The position numbers and the translations under genes are program-made. The notes below the pieces were generated by a model. The model was not told the DNA's origin. It searched no databases and saw only the letters and a program-made list of their open reading frames with translations. Below are positions 34,403-43,572 of a DNA stretch of 64,000 bases, one piece after another (positions within the stretch are counted from its first letter, which is position 1; every line of letters begins with the position of its first letter). Origin of the DNA: Lachnospiraceae bacterium (lineage in GTDB: Bacteria; Bacillota; Clostridia; Lachnospirales; Lachnospiraceae); assembly GCA_014804785.1 (NCBI GenBank), contig JAAUZD010000045.1, positions 1 through 64,000 on the forward strand. The letters run 5' to 3'.

Positions 34403-37400
34403 CTAGTCACGAGATTTATCCCCTAAAGTATAAGTGTCTGTATTTTCGTCATAATAAACCCAGCTGTCCTGCTTCCAGTATTTCCCTTCCTCATCCGGTC
34501 TTAGAAGCACAATCTCATGGACAAATCCATCATCTTCCTGTGCACAGCCGTTATAATACAAAAGCACAGGCTCCCCTTCCACGAGTCCTATATAAAACAC
34601 CTCCGGCGGTTCCACACCTATCAGTTTTTCATAAGATTCCCTGATTTCTTCCGAAGTGTAATAGACTTCGGGAAGCGTCAGGGCTTTCTCAAGCAGTTCC
34701 CCTGCCACCTGTTCCAATACCCAGGCAGGTTCTCTTATAACAGGATAACTACATATATGATAATCATACCAACCGCTAAGCTCCGGTGCCACACAACCTG
34801 GGCGAACCTCGGGAAAAGTTTTCTGTACCTTTTCCTCAAACTGCTTTAGCAGCAGATCAAGTTCTTCCCTTCGGGTATCAGGTTCCCCATTGCTTTCAGA
34901 TATAAGGAGAATCTCTTTGCGTTTTTCAAGCTCTCCTACGGCAATATAATGTTTAAAATGATCATTTTCTTTGTTACATATGGTAAAATCCATTCCCGAG
35001 TTCAAGGCGAATAGGGACAGCGATACCTCCCACTTTTCCTTCATCTCCCCTGCTTCATATTGATAAATATCGGTATTTCCCCAGCGCCAATTACTTCCTC
35101 CGTAAACCTGGATAACCAGCATATGGTCTGTAATGACGACTCCATTATAAGGATCTCCATAAACGCCGCCCATATCTGGTCCCAATGATTCCAACGGTGT
35201 AAGCGGAATAAAGCTTCCACTTCCCTGACTGATGAAGGGATACACATATCGCTCCCCCGAATATAATTCTGACTCTTCCCCATCGTCCACAAGTCCGGTG
35301 ATTGCCATATCTTCTATACCGTCACCGTTTAGATCACCTTTTGCAAAATCTTCTGCCAAGATCCCTTTTCCTGGATAATACAAATCCAGATAGGACTGCA
35401 TTTTCTCAAGCACTCCTTTTTCAATTTCCTGTCCATTTCCTATCCAAAGCCATGGGGTGAATACCAGTTCTCCGATATCCTGCCTGGGATTACCCGCTAC
35501 AGAGAGGAAAAAAAGATTTTCCATCCCCATAATCGGCGTATAATCTTCTATCAGATTCCTGTCAATACTAAGATACTCCATTTCCCTCATATCACTTAAC
35601 GCATCAATATTGCTGATTGCATTATTATCAAGCGAAAGATTAAATATTTTTGTCAGTTTCCTAAGAGGCGTGATATCTTCCACGTTATTATCCGTCAACG
35701 AAATAGTCTCCAAATCTTTACAATTTGTCAGAGGCGAAATATCAAATATCTCATTTCCGTAAAAAGATACTTCTGTAAGATGAGGGTATTTTTCTAAAAA
35801 AGAAATATCCGTAAGATTACAGGAAGTCATTCCAAGCACCTTAAGATCCGGCAAATCCTCTAGAAAATCTGCCGAATCAAGGGGAATGCCTACAAAATGC
35901 AATTCTTCCAGTCCCAGAATCATATCCTTGTTAATATCGTAATTAATCTCTTCTGAACCTATCAGGGTCAGACTTTTAAGATGCGGAAGCTTTTCTAAAT
36001 CACAATAAGTCTTCACCTGCTCCGCGTTTAATACGTGCAAAACAGAAAGACTCATAATCTCTTCCCGCGAAGGAACAATACTGAAGTAACTAATCGCACT
36101 GTAAACAGCGTCCTTCATCTTTTCGTCCTCCCAATGAAGACCATCCTCCGGCAGCCTGTTCTCCCAGACTTTCCAAAACATTGCCTCCCATTGGCTTTTA
36201 TACTCTTTCTCTTCCCTCTCTTCCTGTCCAAGACATTCTATCTGCTTTTTCAGTGCATTTATATCATATTCATCAGCATCATCGCCCGACTTTACATGAC
36301 ATAAGATTCCTTTTTTTATATAAAAAAATCCCTGTTCTCCCTCTTTCGTCTGATAAAGAATCATACCTTCTTTCGTTCTTTTTCCGGTGTCTTCATCCAT
36401 CATAAACCATGTATCGTGCTCCCATGTATCTGTATCTTTTTCACCTAAAATCTCACTGCAAATCTGCCAAATCCGCCCGCAATCGCTTTCCGCCCCTTTC
36501 TCCAATGGATATATTGACAATAGTGCTCTGCTTCTACTTTCCAAAAACCAATCAAGCAGCATCTTCTGACCTTCTGTCCGAAGCATTTCCCCGTTGTTCT
36601 CTTCCTGTCTGTCTTCGGTGCCCATTTCCATCATGCTCCGCAATTGCAGACAATACAGCCTGTTAATCCATCCATCCTTTTCCATCAGTGCCGCTTCCGT
36701 TCCGTCCCCCCAAAAAAGGGCGTCTTCCGCTTTAGCATTCAGTTCTTCCGGAGACTTCCATATCCGTGTATCCGCCACAGCTTTCCAATTCTCCCGGCTC
36801 TCCTGCCAGATACCGGCAAGGCGTTTTCCCTCTTCATCTAGATTTTCATAAAATTCCAAAGTAAGTTCTCCAAGTTCATTGCACCAGTCTAAATCAAAAG
36901 CCTCCTCTCTGGCTCTGATGTCCGACTGTTCTCCCTCATACATGCATGCCGCGTACTGCCTGTCAATGTCATTTACAAACTCTCCGCACACTTCATAATC
37001 AAGGTTTTCCGGAATCTTCATTTCTTTTAAACCGACATGCATCATTCCCTGTTCCATACTTTCGGATGAAAATTCTCCTCCTATATCTTTGGTAAAAGCA
37101 CAGCGGTAAATCTGTGTACTATACCAAAGCTGCTGTTCCTCTTCCACACCCATATATTCCATCAATCCCTTCTGGGCATCTACTGCTCTTTGAATTGCCT
37201 CCAGATAATCCTCCGCCATCTCCTTATCCCTTGTATGTCTGCATCTTGATGCATAATCTTTCAGGTATTCTTCAAGCTGCCCTCTCCATGCCCTCTCGTA
37301 ATCTGCCAGCACTTCCGCCTTATCTTCCGCGCTGCTTTCAAAGATTACCGGCAGATATAAGTCATCTATAGGATTATCAAATCCTCCCGCCTGCCTAAAT

Positions 37401-37627
37401 ATGCTGTTATCTTTCTCTCCGCCGGGTATCGCGGCAGGTTCTGTTTTTCTCTCCTTTTCACCAGACATCGTAACCAAGCCTGCCCGGTCTTCTTTTCCTT
37501 TGATTTCTTCTCCAAGCATATAAGTAAAAAGCATCACTATTCCCGACAATAAAAGAAGACAGGAAATCGATATGAATAATCTCTTCCCTGTCTTTTTCTT
37601 TTCGCTGTAAACCTTTTCCCTGCACAT
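34403..37627 (-). CDS. Large membrane-anchored leucine-rich repeat protein (about 1074 aa)
   Basis: I chose ATG 37627 (MCREKVY), which has AGAGGAG about nine bases upstream, over a 14-codon longer reading. A single membrane helix (LFISISCLLLLSGIVMLF) follows a basic stretch. Outside are two LprI/DUF1311-like helical segments (DYERAWRGQLEEYL; WQESRENWKAVAD), then SDS22-like leucine-rich repeats over roughly residues 550-700 (DISPLTNCKDLETISLTDNNVEDITPL pattern, about 22 residues per turn), and a VCBS/FG-GAP-like metal loop KGDLNGDGIEDMAI. Length and composition suggest a surface sensor or adhesin. Function unknown. Confidence 0.75.
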   Translation of the reverse strand: MCREKVYSEKKKTGKRLFISISCLLLLSGIVMLFTYMLGEEIKGKEDRAGLVTMSGEKERKTEPAAIPGGEKDNSIFRQAGGFDNPIDDLYLPVIFESSAEDKAEVLADYERAWRGQLEEYLKDYASRCRHTRDKEMAEDYLEAIQRAVDAQKGLMEYMGVEEEQQLWYSTQIYRCAFTKDIGGEFSSESMEQGMMHVGLKEMKIPENLDYEVCGEFVNDIDRQYAACMYEGEQSDIRAREEAFDLDWCNELGELTLEFYENLDEEGKRLAGIWQESRENWKAVADTRIWKSPEELNAKAEDALFWGDGTEAALMEKDGWINRLYCLQLRSMMEMGTEDRQEENNGEMLRTEGQKMLLDWFLESRSRALLSIYPLEKGAESDCGRIWQICSEILGEKDTDTWEHDTWFMMDEDTGKRTKEGMILYQTKEGEQGFFYIKKGILCHVKSGDDADEYDINALKKQIECLGQEEREEKEYKSQWEAMFWKVWENRLPEDGLHWEDEKMKDAVYSAISYFSIVPSREEIMSLSVLHVLNAEQVKTYCDLEKLPHLKSLTLIGSEEINYDINKDMILGLEELHFVGIPLDSADFLEDLPDLKVLGMTSCNLTDISFLEKYPHLTEVSFYGNEIFDISPLTNCKDLETISLTDNNVEDITPLRKLTKIFNLSLDNNAISNIDALSDMREMEYLSIDRNLIEDYTPIMGMENLFFLSVAGNPRQDIGELVFTPWLWIGNGQEIEKGVLEKMQSYLDLYYPGKGILAEDFAKGDLNGDGIEDMAITGLVDDGEESELYSGERYVYPFISQGSGSFIPLTPLESLGPDMGGVYGDPYNGVVITDHMLVIQVYGGSNWRWGNTDIYQYEAGEMKEKWEVSLSLFALNSGMDFTICNKENDHFKHYIAVGELEKRKEILLISESNGEPDTRREELDLLLKQFEEKVQKTFPEVRPGCVAPELSGWYDYHICSYPVIREPAWVLEQVAGELLEKALTLPEVYYTSEEIRESYEKLIGVEPPEVFYIGLVEGEPVLLYYNGCAQEDDGFVHEIVLLRPDEEGKYWKQDSWVYYDENTDTYTLGDKSRD

Positions 37628-37669
37628 AACATGATGCTCCTCTCTTTCGTATAACCATGACCTCTTCAC

Positions 37670-37940
37670 TCTATACCTATAGATTACACGTCCGGTGCAT
37701 CAAATTAGCATCATTTTTGCATCAAAGTTGCATCATTTTATCTCAATTATCATTTTAACAATTCTGGCTGAATAATTTTCTTTTGATAAACCAGAGCAGA
37801 CAGATATCCAGCCTTAAATTCTTAATGCTACTTATAGAATATATCTTTGTATACCTTTAAAATAACAGAAGAGCCTTCTATGATTTTACTTTATCACAGA
37901 AGACTCTTCTGACATTATTTGGAAATAATTTACGTTCCCA
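37670..37940. other. Intergenic spacer
   Basis: No gene seen. It contains the promoter region of the LRR protein, with tandem GCATCA repeats near 37697-37736 (three to four copies in CATCAAATTAGCATCATTTT context), and the terminator listed separately. Confidence 0.5.
37866..37911. terminator. Bidirectional terminator
   Basis: CAGAAGAG(c)CTTCT and AGAAG(a)CTCTTCTG arms, downstream of the secreted 289-aa protein gene on the minus strand, with T-rich sequence on both sides. Confidence 0.7.
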
Positions 37941-38810
37941 CTATTCAACTATAGTCCCGTCAAATGCATCGAGCAGATACATAAACCCATAGAAATCAGC
38001 CTGCTCTAAATTCGTGTAATCACTCCCGGCAGGAATGATAAAGCTGTAATTTGCTCCTTTATATGTAAAATCTGTTTTTAAGGATACATTGCCTTTTTCC
38101 TTTAAAGCGTCAAGCACATACTGTGGATAGCAGAGCCATGCCTTATTATTGAAAGTTACAGTAGCTCCTGCTTCCGCATTCTTAATAGATGCTAAAAGAT
38201 TATTGCGGATAACAACATTTGCGCTGATTGGTTGTCTTGCTGTGATGTCCCCGCAGGATGTACACATATAGGAGCTTACACCGTCCTCTGTTCCTGTAGG
38301 TTCTGTTGTTACTGTCCACTCGTAATGATGTTTACACTCTCTGGCCGAACTGTTGGAACCTGTATCCGCTTTTTGATCCTCGGTTACCTTGGTTATGGTC
38401 GCCGGACCATAAGTCTTCCAGCCTGTCTCGTTTGCCTCTTTGGAAACATTCCAGGCTACCATTGATTTCCCAGGTTCTATTATCTTGTATAGCACTGCAT
38501 CTGCATAATAAGCATCAGGTACATCTTGCATCCGAGCAAGACCTCTCCACAAATCATAATCCACTGTTTCTGAATTTCCTGTATTAATATTTGTTACTGT
38601 AAGGGAACCTGATTCCATTGTATAGGGTTTTGTATTGAATGGATCTGTTGCCCACCCATTTTCATCAAGGCTAACAGATGCCCACCAGCTACCAGTCCAG
38701 TTTCCCACTACATCTTCCTTTTCAGCCGCACTTACAGTTACCGGCATACTTATAAGTGCGCCTACGCATAATGCTCCAATAATTTTTTTCAACAATCCTT
38801 TTCTTTTCAT
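37941..38810 (-). CDS. Secreted protein of unknown function (289 aa)
   Basis: Signal peptide MKRKGLLKKIIGALCVGALISMPVTVSAAEK with AXA cleavage (given in parts: IIGALCVGALIS, TVSAAEK). The middle carries one H-x-YEW...YMCTSCGDIT unit like the Cys-pair repeats of the 377-aa protein at 29671-30804. The rest has no motif I recognise. AAGGAAGG precedes the start. It is exported and either released or wall-associated; function unknown. Confidence 0.72.
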   Translation of the reverse strand: MKRKGLLKKIIGALCVGALISMPVTVSAAEKEDVVGNWTGSWWASVSLDENGWATDPFNTKPYTMESGSLTVTNINTGNSETVDYDLWRGLARMQDVPDAYYADAVLYKIIEPGKSMVAWNVSKEANETGWKTYGPATITKVTEDQKADTGSNSSARECKHHYEWTVTTEPTGTEDGVSSYMCTSCGDITARQPISANVVIRNNLLASIKNAEAGATVTFNNKAWLCYPQYVLDALKEKGNVSLKTDFTYKGANYSFIIPAGSDYTNLEQADFYGFMYLLDAFDGTIVE

Positions 38811-38968
38811 ATGTTTTCCTTCCTTCTTTAAATTAATTATAACTGTCTAGCATCCTAATATTACCTCACTATACCACATTCTGTCAATATCAATACCCCT
38901 TATAGATGTTTCATTTTCCTGCATATACTATATAAAATCATAATAAATCAGGAGAGGGAGGTAATCAC

Positions 38969-39304
38969 ATGGACTATAAGAGGTTAGGCAAACGAATCAG
39001 AGAAGAACGCCTGCGATTAAATCTTACACAGGCTCAGCTCGCGGAATCCATTGACATATCGGATACCTATATGGGTGCCATTGAACGTGGGGAACGTAGT
39101 CTCACGCTTGATACCCTTGTAAGACTTGTCAACAGACTTGGGGTTACTGTTGACTATATGCTGTCCGATTCTGTATCCGGCAACGATATCAATATCATAG
39201 AACAGTTCAAACAGATCATTGACGGTCAGCCATTGGAGCGTAAACAAATGGCTATCGGTATTCTGCGCACTGTTTTTTCTTATTTTGACAAAGACAGTAA
39301 TTAG
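38969..39304 (+). CDS. XRE-family transcriptional regulator (111 aa)
   Basis: Helix-turn-helix RIREERLRLNLTQAQLAESIDISDTYMGAIERGER (parts: LTQAQLAESI, TYMGAIERGER) in the first 60 residues and a ~45-residue helical tail. AGGAGAGGGAGG precedes the start. It is divergent from the secreted protein gene at 38810, so it may control that promoter. Confidence 0.87.
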   Translation: MDYKRLGKRIREERLRLNLTQAQLAESIDISDTYMGAIERGERSLTLDTLVRLVNRLGVTVDYMLSDSVSGNDINIIEQFKQIIDGQPLERKQMAIGILRTVFSYFDKDSN

Positions 39305-39308
39305 AAGC

Positions 39309-39524
39309 CTACTCCGGTTTTATTCTGCCCAAACGAAGATTTCTCACAAGTTCAACATCATCAATTAACCGTTTTATGGCTATATTGACAAACATTTCTT
39401 CCGATATGGAATATTCAACTGATAAAGTATGCAGTCTGTCATGCAGCATGGGATTTGCAATCTGGACTATAAAACTCTCTTTCGACCTGCTTTCGCTGCT
39501 TTTATGCTTTTCTTCCATCACCAT
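39309..39524 (-). CDS. Small conserved-looking protein (about 71 aa)
   Basis: Helical protein with ESFIVQIANPMLHDRLHTLS and FVNIAIKRLIDDVELVRNLRLG. It has no clear motif; composition resembles small ribbon-helix-helix or antitoxin-like proteins. It ends five bases from the convergent XRE gene. The start is uncertain (MVMEEKH or MEMVMEEKH), with GGAA just upstream. Confidence 0.55.
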   Translation of the reverse strand: MVMEEKHKSSESRSKESFIVQIANPMLHDRLHTLSVEYSISEEMFVNIAIKRLIDDVELVRNLRLGRIKPE

Positions 39525-39639
39525 TTCCAAAACTCTTTCTATAAGTGTGAGGCGTACTACGGGACACCATTATTATCATACACAAATTTATTCCACTGTT
39601 GGTCTGCCATCAGCATACATTTAAAAAAATAAGTCAAAA

Positions 39640-39663
39640 AGCGCAAACTTCACAGCTTGCGCT
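39640..39663. terminator. Hairpin upstream of the small 39.3 kb gene
   Basis: AGCGCAA and TTGCGCT arms around a ten-base loop; part of a two-hairpin spacer after the kinase gene. Confidence 0.5.
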
Positions 39664-39693
39664 CCACTACGAATACAGCAATTTCTTATACAA

Positions 39694-39716
39694 AAAGGCA
39701 CCCTGAAAGTGCCTTT
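39694..39716 (-). terminator. Terminator of the Ser/Thr kinase gene
   Basis: AAAGGCAC and GTGCCTTT arms with a CTTTCAG loop, followed by TTTTTG on the minus strand. Confidence 0.75.
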
Positions 39717-39773
39717 GTAAATTATCCTTTCTTTAGTCAATATTATTATCTCTACCGTAAGTGTCAGAACACT

Positions 39774-40961
39774 TTAATCAATATGTATAACGTACGGTGC
39801 TTCCTCAGGCGATTCCATGTAGAAAGTGGTTCCCTCTTTCGTATCAATGTCATAATAATCTATATAGTACACTTCATTGTTCGCTTGCCAGCCTGCAAAA
39901 GTAGGAGCCCCCAAAAGTTCCAGCAATTTCTCCTGATCAACATTGAGCGATTCCCCATTAAATGTACTCATCTTGGGATCTATTACTATAAGATCAACCT
40001 TACGCTTGTCATCAAAGCAGAAAATAATTCCTATATCCCGATAAGCACACAGAGCCTCCTCCCCCTTATCGATATACTCATCATACGGTTCATCTATTTC
40101 ATCCATAATATCATCTATATACCGCCCCAAATATTCGCGTACCGGGTAATCATTCCAGAGAATCTGATTAGGGTATCTTTCAGGTTCTCCGGAATTACCA
40201 GATTCCTCAGCTATGACCTGCTTCGGGTCGATGACATTACCTGCATGGATGTAACCGCATAAAAATGCAACCATTATTAGCATCGCAAAAACATATAAGA
40301 ACCTATGCTTCGCATGAAAAAAAGCTCTTTTCGCCTGCTGGGCAGACTGGTAGCGTTTATTAGGATTCAAATCCATGCATTTTCGTATCACTTTTTTGTA
40401 CTGCAATCTCTGTATTTTATTATGAAGAATCTGTTCGAGCGTAACACCAAGAGAATAGATATCAGTCCGCACATCTGTCTGAGAAAATCCATACTGCTCA
40501 GGCGGAGCATATCCCCTGGTTCCCAGAAGTCTGGTATCCTGCTCCTGCTCCTCTTTCAGCACACGTGCAGCACCAAAATCAATCAGGCGAATATGATCAT
40601 CTTCTGCATAAATGATATTCGATGGCTTGATATCGCGGTGAATAATATCCATACCATGCAGGAACTGAAGAACCGAACACAAATCGTTTACAATATTCCA
40701 AAATTGCTTTCCAGACAATTCTATTCGACCTAATGACTGCCCCTCTATATATTCCTCAATAATCGTTGTAGTATCATCTGTTACGGAAACCTCATAAATC
40801 CTTGGAAGACAGGGATGCTGACACCCTTGCAGTATTCCATACGCCGGAACCTTGCCCTTTATTACTTTTTTAATAAAGAAATTTTTCCCATTTTTCTCCT
40901 TTATCAACTGTACCGTACCGTTTTCACTTTGTTTAATCAGCTCGATTACTTCAAATTCCAT
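39774..40961 (-). CDS. Membrane Ser/Thr protein kinase (about 395 aa)
   Basis: Hanks-type kinase: FIKKVIKG (ATP lysine), IIHRDIKPSNIIY catalytic loop, IRLIDFGAARVL metal motif and GTRGYAPPEQYG activation segment. One membrane helix follows (FLYVFAMLIMVAFLCGYI), then a ~130-residue outer domain without PASTA repeats. I prefer ATG 40961 (MEFEVIEL); the longer reading uses a non-ATG codon. It is divergent from the 157-aa gene at 41035, with which it probably shares a control region. Confidence 0.87.
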   Translation of the reverse strand: MEFEVIELIKQSENGTVQLIKEKNGKNFFIKKVIKGKVPAYGILQGCQHPCLPRIYEVSVTDDTTTIIEEYIEGQSLGRIELSGKQFWNIVNDLCSVLQFLHGMDIIHRDIKPSNIIYAEDDHIRLIDFGAARVLKEEQEQDTRLLGTRGYAPPEQYGFSQTDVRTDIYSLGVTLEQILHNKIQRLQYKKVIRKCMDLNPNKRYQSAQQAKRAFFHAKHRFLYVFAMLIMVAFLCGYIHAGNVIDPKQVIAEESGNSGEPERYPNQILWNDYPVREYLGRYIDDIMDEIDEPYDEYIDKGEEALCAYRDIGIIFCFDDKRKVDLIVIDPKMSTFNGESLNVDQEKLLELLGAPTFAGWQANNEVYYIDYYDIDTKEGTTFYMESPEEAPYVIHID

Positions 40962-41034
40962 GATTTTCACACCCACTCTTGCCACATACTCTTTAGTCCT
41001 ATATAATTATAACAGATAAATCAGGAGGCTCAAC

Positions 41035-41508
41035 ATGAAACTTGATTCATACATCCTATCTTCTAACTCAGACCGTACTCCGTCAACTAATGACTTGGAG
41101 CATGAAATCAAGACTGTGACAGACATCGAAGACTATCTTTTTAAAAACAAAGCATATTTGCTTACACAGAATCTATCAGACCATTTAAATATGCTATTGA
41201 TACAAAAAGGCGTCAGCAGGGCTGATGTTGTGCGCGATTCGCTGCTCCACCGAACATATATCTATCAGATATTTTCCGGTAAAAAGACAGCATCCCGTGA
41301 TAAACTGATTGCCATAGCCTTTGGCATGCACCTTTCTGCAGAAGAAACACAAACAATGCTGAAACTTTCCGGCAACAGGACATTGTATGCAAGAGATGAA
41401 CGTGATGCGATACTTCTGTTTGCCTTAAGTCAACACAAAACGATCATGGAAGCAAATGAGTTATTGTTCAATCATCATCTTGACGTCCTTGATACTTCAA
41501 AAGTATAA
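41035..41508 (+). CDS. HTH-like regulator paired with the kinase (157 aa)
   Basis: Central helix-turn-helix-like segment LLIQKGVSRADVVRDSLLHRTYIYQIFSGKKTASRDKLIA (parts: RADVVRDSLLHRTYIYQ, SRDKLIAIAFGM), resembling XRE-type domains. AGGAGG lies seven bases before ATG 41035. It starts 73 bases from the divergent kinase start. Such a pair suggests the kinase phosphorylates or is controlled by this protein (inference). Confidence 0.7.
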   Translation: MKLDSYILSSNSDRTPSTNDLEHEIKTVTDIEDYLFKNKAYLLTQNLSDHLNMLLIQKGVSRADVVRDSLLHRTYIYQIFSGKKTASRDKLIAIAFGMHLSAEETQTMLKLSGNRTLYARDERDAILLFALSQHKTIMEANELLFNHHLDVLDTSKV

Positions 41509-41562
41509 TCCAGCTTACTGAATAAAAGTACTGTCTACAGAATTTTAGACACACAAAAATAA

Positions 41563-41600
41563 CGGAAACGCTGTATCTATCAACGTTTCCGCACTTTTTT
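41563..41600 (+). terminator. Terminator just outside attL
   Basis: CGGAAACG and CGTTTCCG arms followed by CACTTTTTT end the 157-aa gene transcript directly before the element. Confidence 0.8.
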
Positions 41601-41602
41601 CA

Positions 41603-41628
41603 AAGAGCGCGAGACGGGACTCGAACCC
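41603..41628. repeat. attL, 26-bp copy of the tRNA-Gly 3' end
   Basis: Contains GAGCGCGAGACGGGACTCG and matches 49152-49177 over 26 bases exactly. It duplicates the acceptor arm and T arm of tRNA-Gly without the rest of the tRNA, the expected left scar of integrase-mediated insertion. Confidence 0.92.
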
Positions 41629-41700
41629 CATCTCAATTTAAAAATTCAGAAGAAAGGAGCGTTCCAGTACGTCCTGATTACACTGTAATCAAAAATGTAA

Positions 41701-42018
41701 TCAAAATTTATTGACAACTTCTAATAATTCCATAATATGCTGACGTTTATCCGGTGGAGAATTTAAATAAATTTCTTTCATCCGGCTTGGTATATTTTCT
41801 ATTGGTTTTTCTCCCCTTATCAGATAATCCAAATCTATTCCTAAAATATCACTCACAATAATAAGATTTTCAATAGACAATCCAGCATTTCCACGCTCTA
41901 CCCCACCATAGTGCTTTACAGAAACATTCAATTTTTCTGCAATTTGTTCCTGCGTCATATGCAATAATTTTCTTTGTTGTTTCATCCGTTCGCCCATATC
42001 AACCTTATAATCTTTCAT
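41701..42018 (-). CDS. XRE-family repressor of the element (105 aa)
   Basis: MGERMKQQRKLLHMTQEQIAEKLNVS begins a lambda-repressor-like HTH (parts: LLHMTQEQIAEKL, VSVKHYGGVERG), followed by a helical tail. It is transcribed away from the rest of the element, leaving a divergent control region of ~140 bases before the zinc-ribbon gene, an arrangement typical of element master repressors. Confidence 0.87.
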   Translation of the reverse strand: MKDYKVDMGERMKQQRKLLHMTQEQIAEKLNVSVKHYGGVERGNAGLSIENLIIVSDILGIDLDYLIRGEKPIENIPSRMKEIYLNSPPDKRQHIMELLEVVNKF

Positions 42019-42156
42019 TCTCTATACCTTTCTATTCCTTTTTGGTATAGTTTATTATTACCCATCACTTCATAAAACCTAGTATAAATTCATATTTTTA
42101 TTGAATTATATAACCTTTTAGGTTATAATCTAAAAAAAAAACAAGGAGATAAAGAT

Positions 42157-42636
42157 ATGATATGTACAAAATGCGGAAATTCATTAAAAGATAGTGCAAA
42201 ATTCTGCACCAAGTGCGGTACAGCTATTTCTTTCTCAGATGGTTATTTACAGAATGAAACACCCAATTCTGAAACAGCTACCCAACAACTTTCATTTGAG
42301 AACCCGACTGTTCAGCAACCACAGTATGAGACAGCCAAAACTCCTCATACGCAATATGTAGAATCAGTTATACAACAACCACAAAATTATGTAACACCCT
42401 ATCAAAGTACACCACCAACGCCTAATAGTTCAGCAAAATCAATTGCGGTTATGGCTTTGATAATTATATTATTTGTTTTCGTTGGAGTAATAGTATCAAA
42501 TTTATATACATCAAATCTTCGGTTAGAAAATGAGGTGAAATATTATCAAAATCAAGTAGAGGATTATGAAGATAAAGATGCAATAGACAAAACAGCAGAT
42601 GCTATTAGTTCATGGCTTGATTATTTGGGATTTTAA
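42157..42636 (+). CDS. Zinc-ribbon membrane protein 1 (159 aa)
   Basis: N-terminal zinc ribbon CTKCGNSL...CTKCGTAI, a Gln/Pro/Thr-rich linker with repeated QQP motifs, one membrane helix (SIAVMALIIILFVFVGVIV) and a short coiled coil (LENEVKYYQNQVEDYEDK). AAGGAG precedes the start. The layout is that of zinc-ribbon anchored proteins of unknown role. With its neighbour it has a matching linker style and opposite order of ribbon and helix. Confidence 0.75.
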   Translation: MICTKCGNSLKDSAKFCTKCGTAISFSDGYLQNETPNSETATQQLSFENPTVQQPQYETAKTPHTQYVESVIQQPQNYVTPYQSTPPTPNSSAKSIAVMALIIILFVFVGVIVSNLYTSNLRLENEVKYYQNQVEDYEDKDAIDKTADAISSWLDYLGF

Positions 42637-42649
42637 GGAGGAGATATAA

Positions 42650-43234
42650 ATGAGAATATTGGTAACACCGCTTTGTACTTCAATAATTATAACGTTTGTA
42701 TTTATACACTGTCATTTCAAAAGGTATGAATTTATTGTGAAATTGAACGACTACTTGCTATTTAAAAAGAATTTATTTAATAAAAAGCAATATTATCCTG
42801 CTGAGAATAAAGCAGTAATCTCTTTCTTTTTTTTAACTTGTATAAAGATTGCATTATTTATGATGACTTGTCATCTCCAGATAGAAGTTGAAAAACCTAC
42901 TTTTTTTCCCGATATTTTATGGGTAATTTTATTTTTGGGTATAATAGGAATAATTGAACGCCTAATATACGAATTTTTAGTTATTCCACATTCCTATAAG
43001 AAAAAAATATATGAATCTCAGTTACAAAATATAAATGCACAACCCTACATACAAAACACTCAATTTGCTCAACAGCCCATACAAAATATTCAACAACCAT
43101 CACCAACAAATAATGTAATTATAAATAACCAAACAATTTCTATACCAGAAGAACAACAATTCAAGTTTTGTTCCCAATGTGGAACCAAATATAATGTCAC
43201 AGATGAAACATGCCCCAATTGTGGTTTACATTAA
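42650..43234 (+). CDS. Zinc-ribbon membrane protein 2 (194 aa)
   Basis: Three or so hydrophobic segments in residues 1-110 (TPLCTSIIITFVFIH, AVISFFFLTCIKIALFMM, ILWVILFLGIIGIIERL), a Gln/Pro/Asn linker and a C-terminal zinc ribbon FCSQCGTKY...CPNCGLH. It starts 13 bases after protein 1 with AAGGAGG upstream, so the two are translated together. Possible roles are entry exclusion or envelope interaction; nothing in sequence proves it. Confidence 0.72.
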   Translation: MRILVTPLCTSIIITFVFIHCHFKRYEFIVKLNDYLLFKKNLFNKKQYYPAENKAVISFFFLTCIKIALFMMTCHLQIEVEKPTFFPDILWVILFLGIIGIIERLIYEFLVIPHSYKKKIYESQLQNINAQPYIQNTQFAQQPIQNIQQPSPTNNVIINNQTISIPEEQQFKFCSQCGTKYNVTDETCPNCGLH

Positions 43235-43240
43235 AAACAT

Positions 43241-43262
43241 GCCAGAGAAAATTTTCTCTGGC
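43241..43262 (+). terminator. Terminator after the zinc-ribbon pair
   Basis: GCCAGAGAAAA and TTTTCTCTGGC form a nearly loopless palindrome followed by TTATTTTTTT. Confidence 0.8.
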
Positions 43263-43572
43263 TTATTTTTTTAATATTTCCTATCTCGTCCAAGTAACGT
43301 AATAATAGTTATAATAACTATTTGTTTGTAACCGCTTAATTTTAAGGTGGATTCCATCTACCTGATATATTTATTATGTCAATTTTGTCCTTACTTTTGC
43401 TTGATTACCCTTACTCAAATGAGGATTGTGTGTCAATGATACACGTTAATGTAGGCGTAGCCCTTGTCATTGACTCATAAACCTCATTTTGAGTATCATT
43501 TTAACTAACAAAAGTAAACAATACTATTTCACAAAACAAAAATATTTAACCTAAAAAACTATTTTCTCAATA
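43263..43572. other. Element spacer with a large nested inverted repeat
   Basis: No gene seen. Positions 43412-43495 fold: TACTCAAATGAGG pairs with CCTCATTTTGAGTA, and inside it GTCAATGA pairs with TCATTGAC, leaving a loop rich in TACACGTTAATGTAGGCG. Such a structure outside genes could be a single-strand origin, a small RNA, or a second regulatory palindrome. Confidence 0.55.

Noticed and set aside
39657-40262. 201-codon open frame opposite the Ser/Thr kinase
   Set aside because: No ribosome site or recognisable domain; the kinase on the other strand has all its catalytic motifs.
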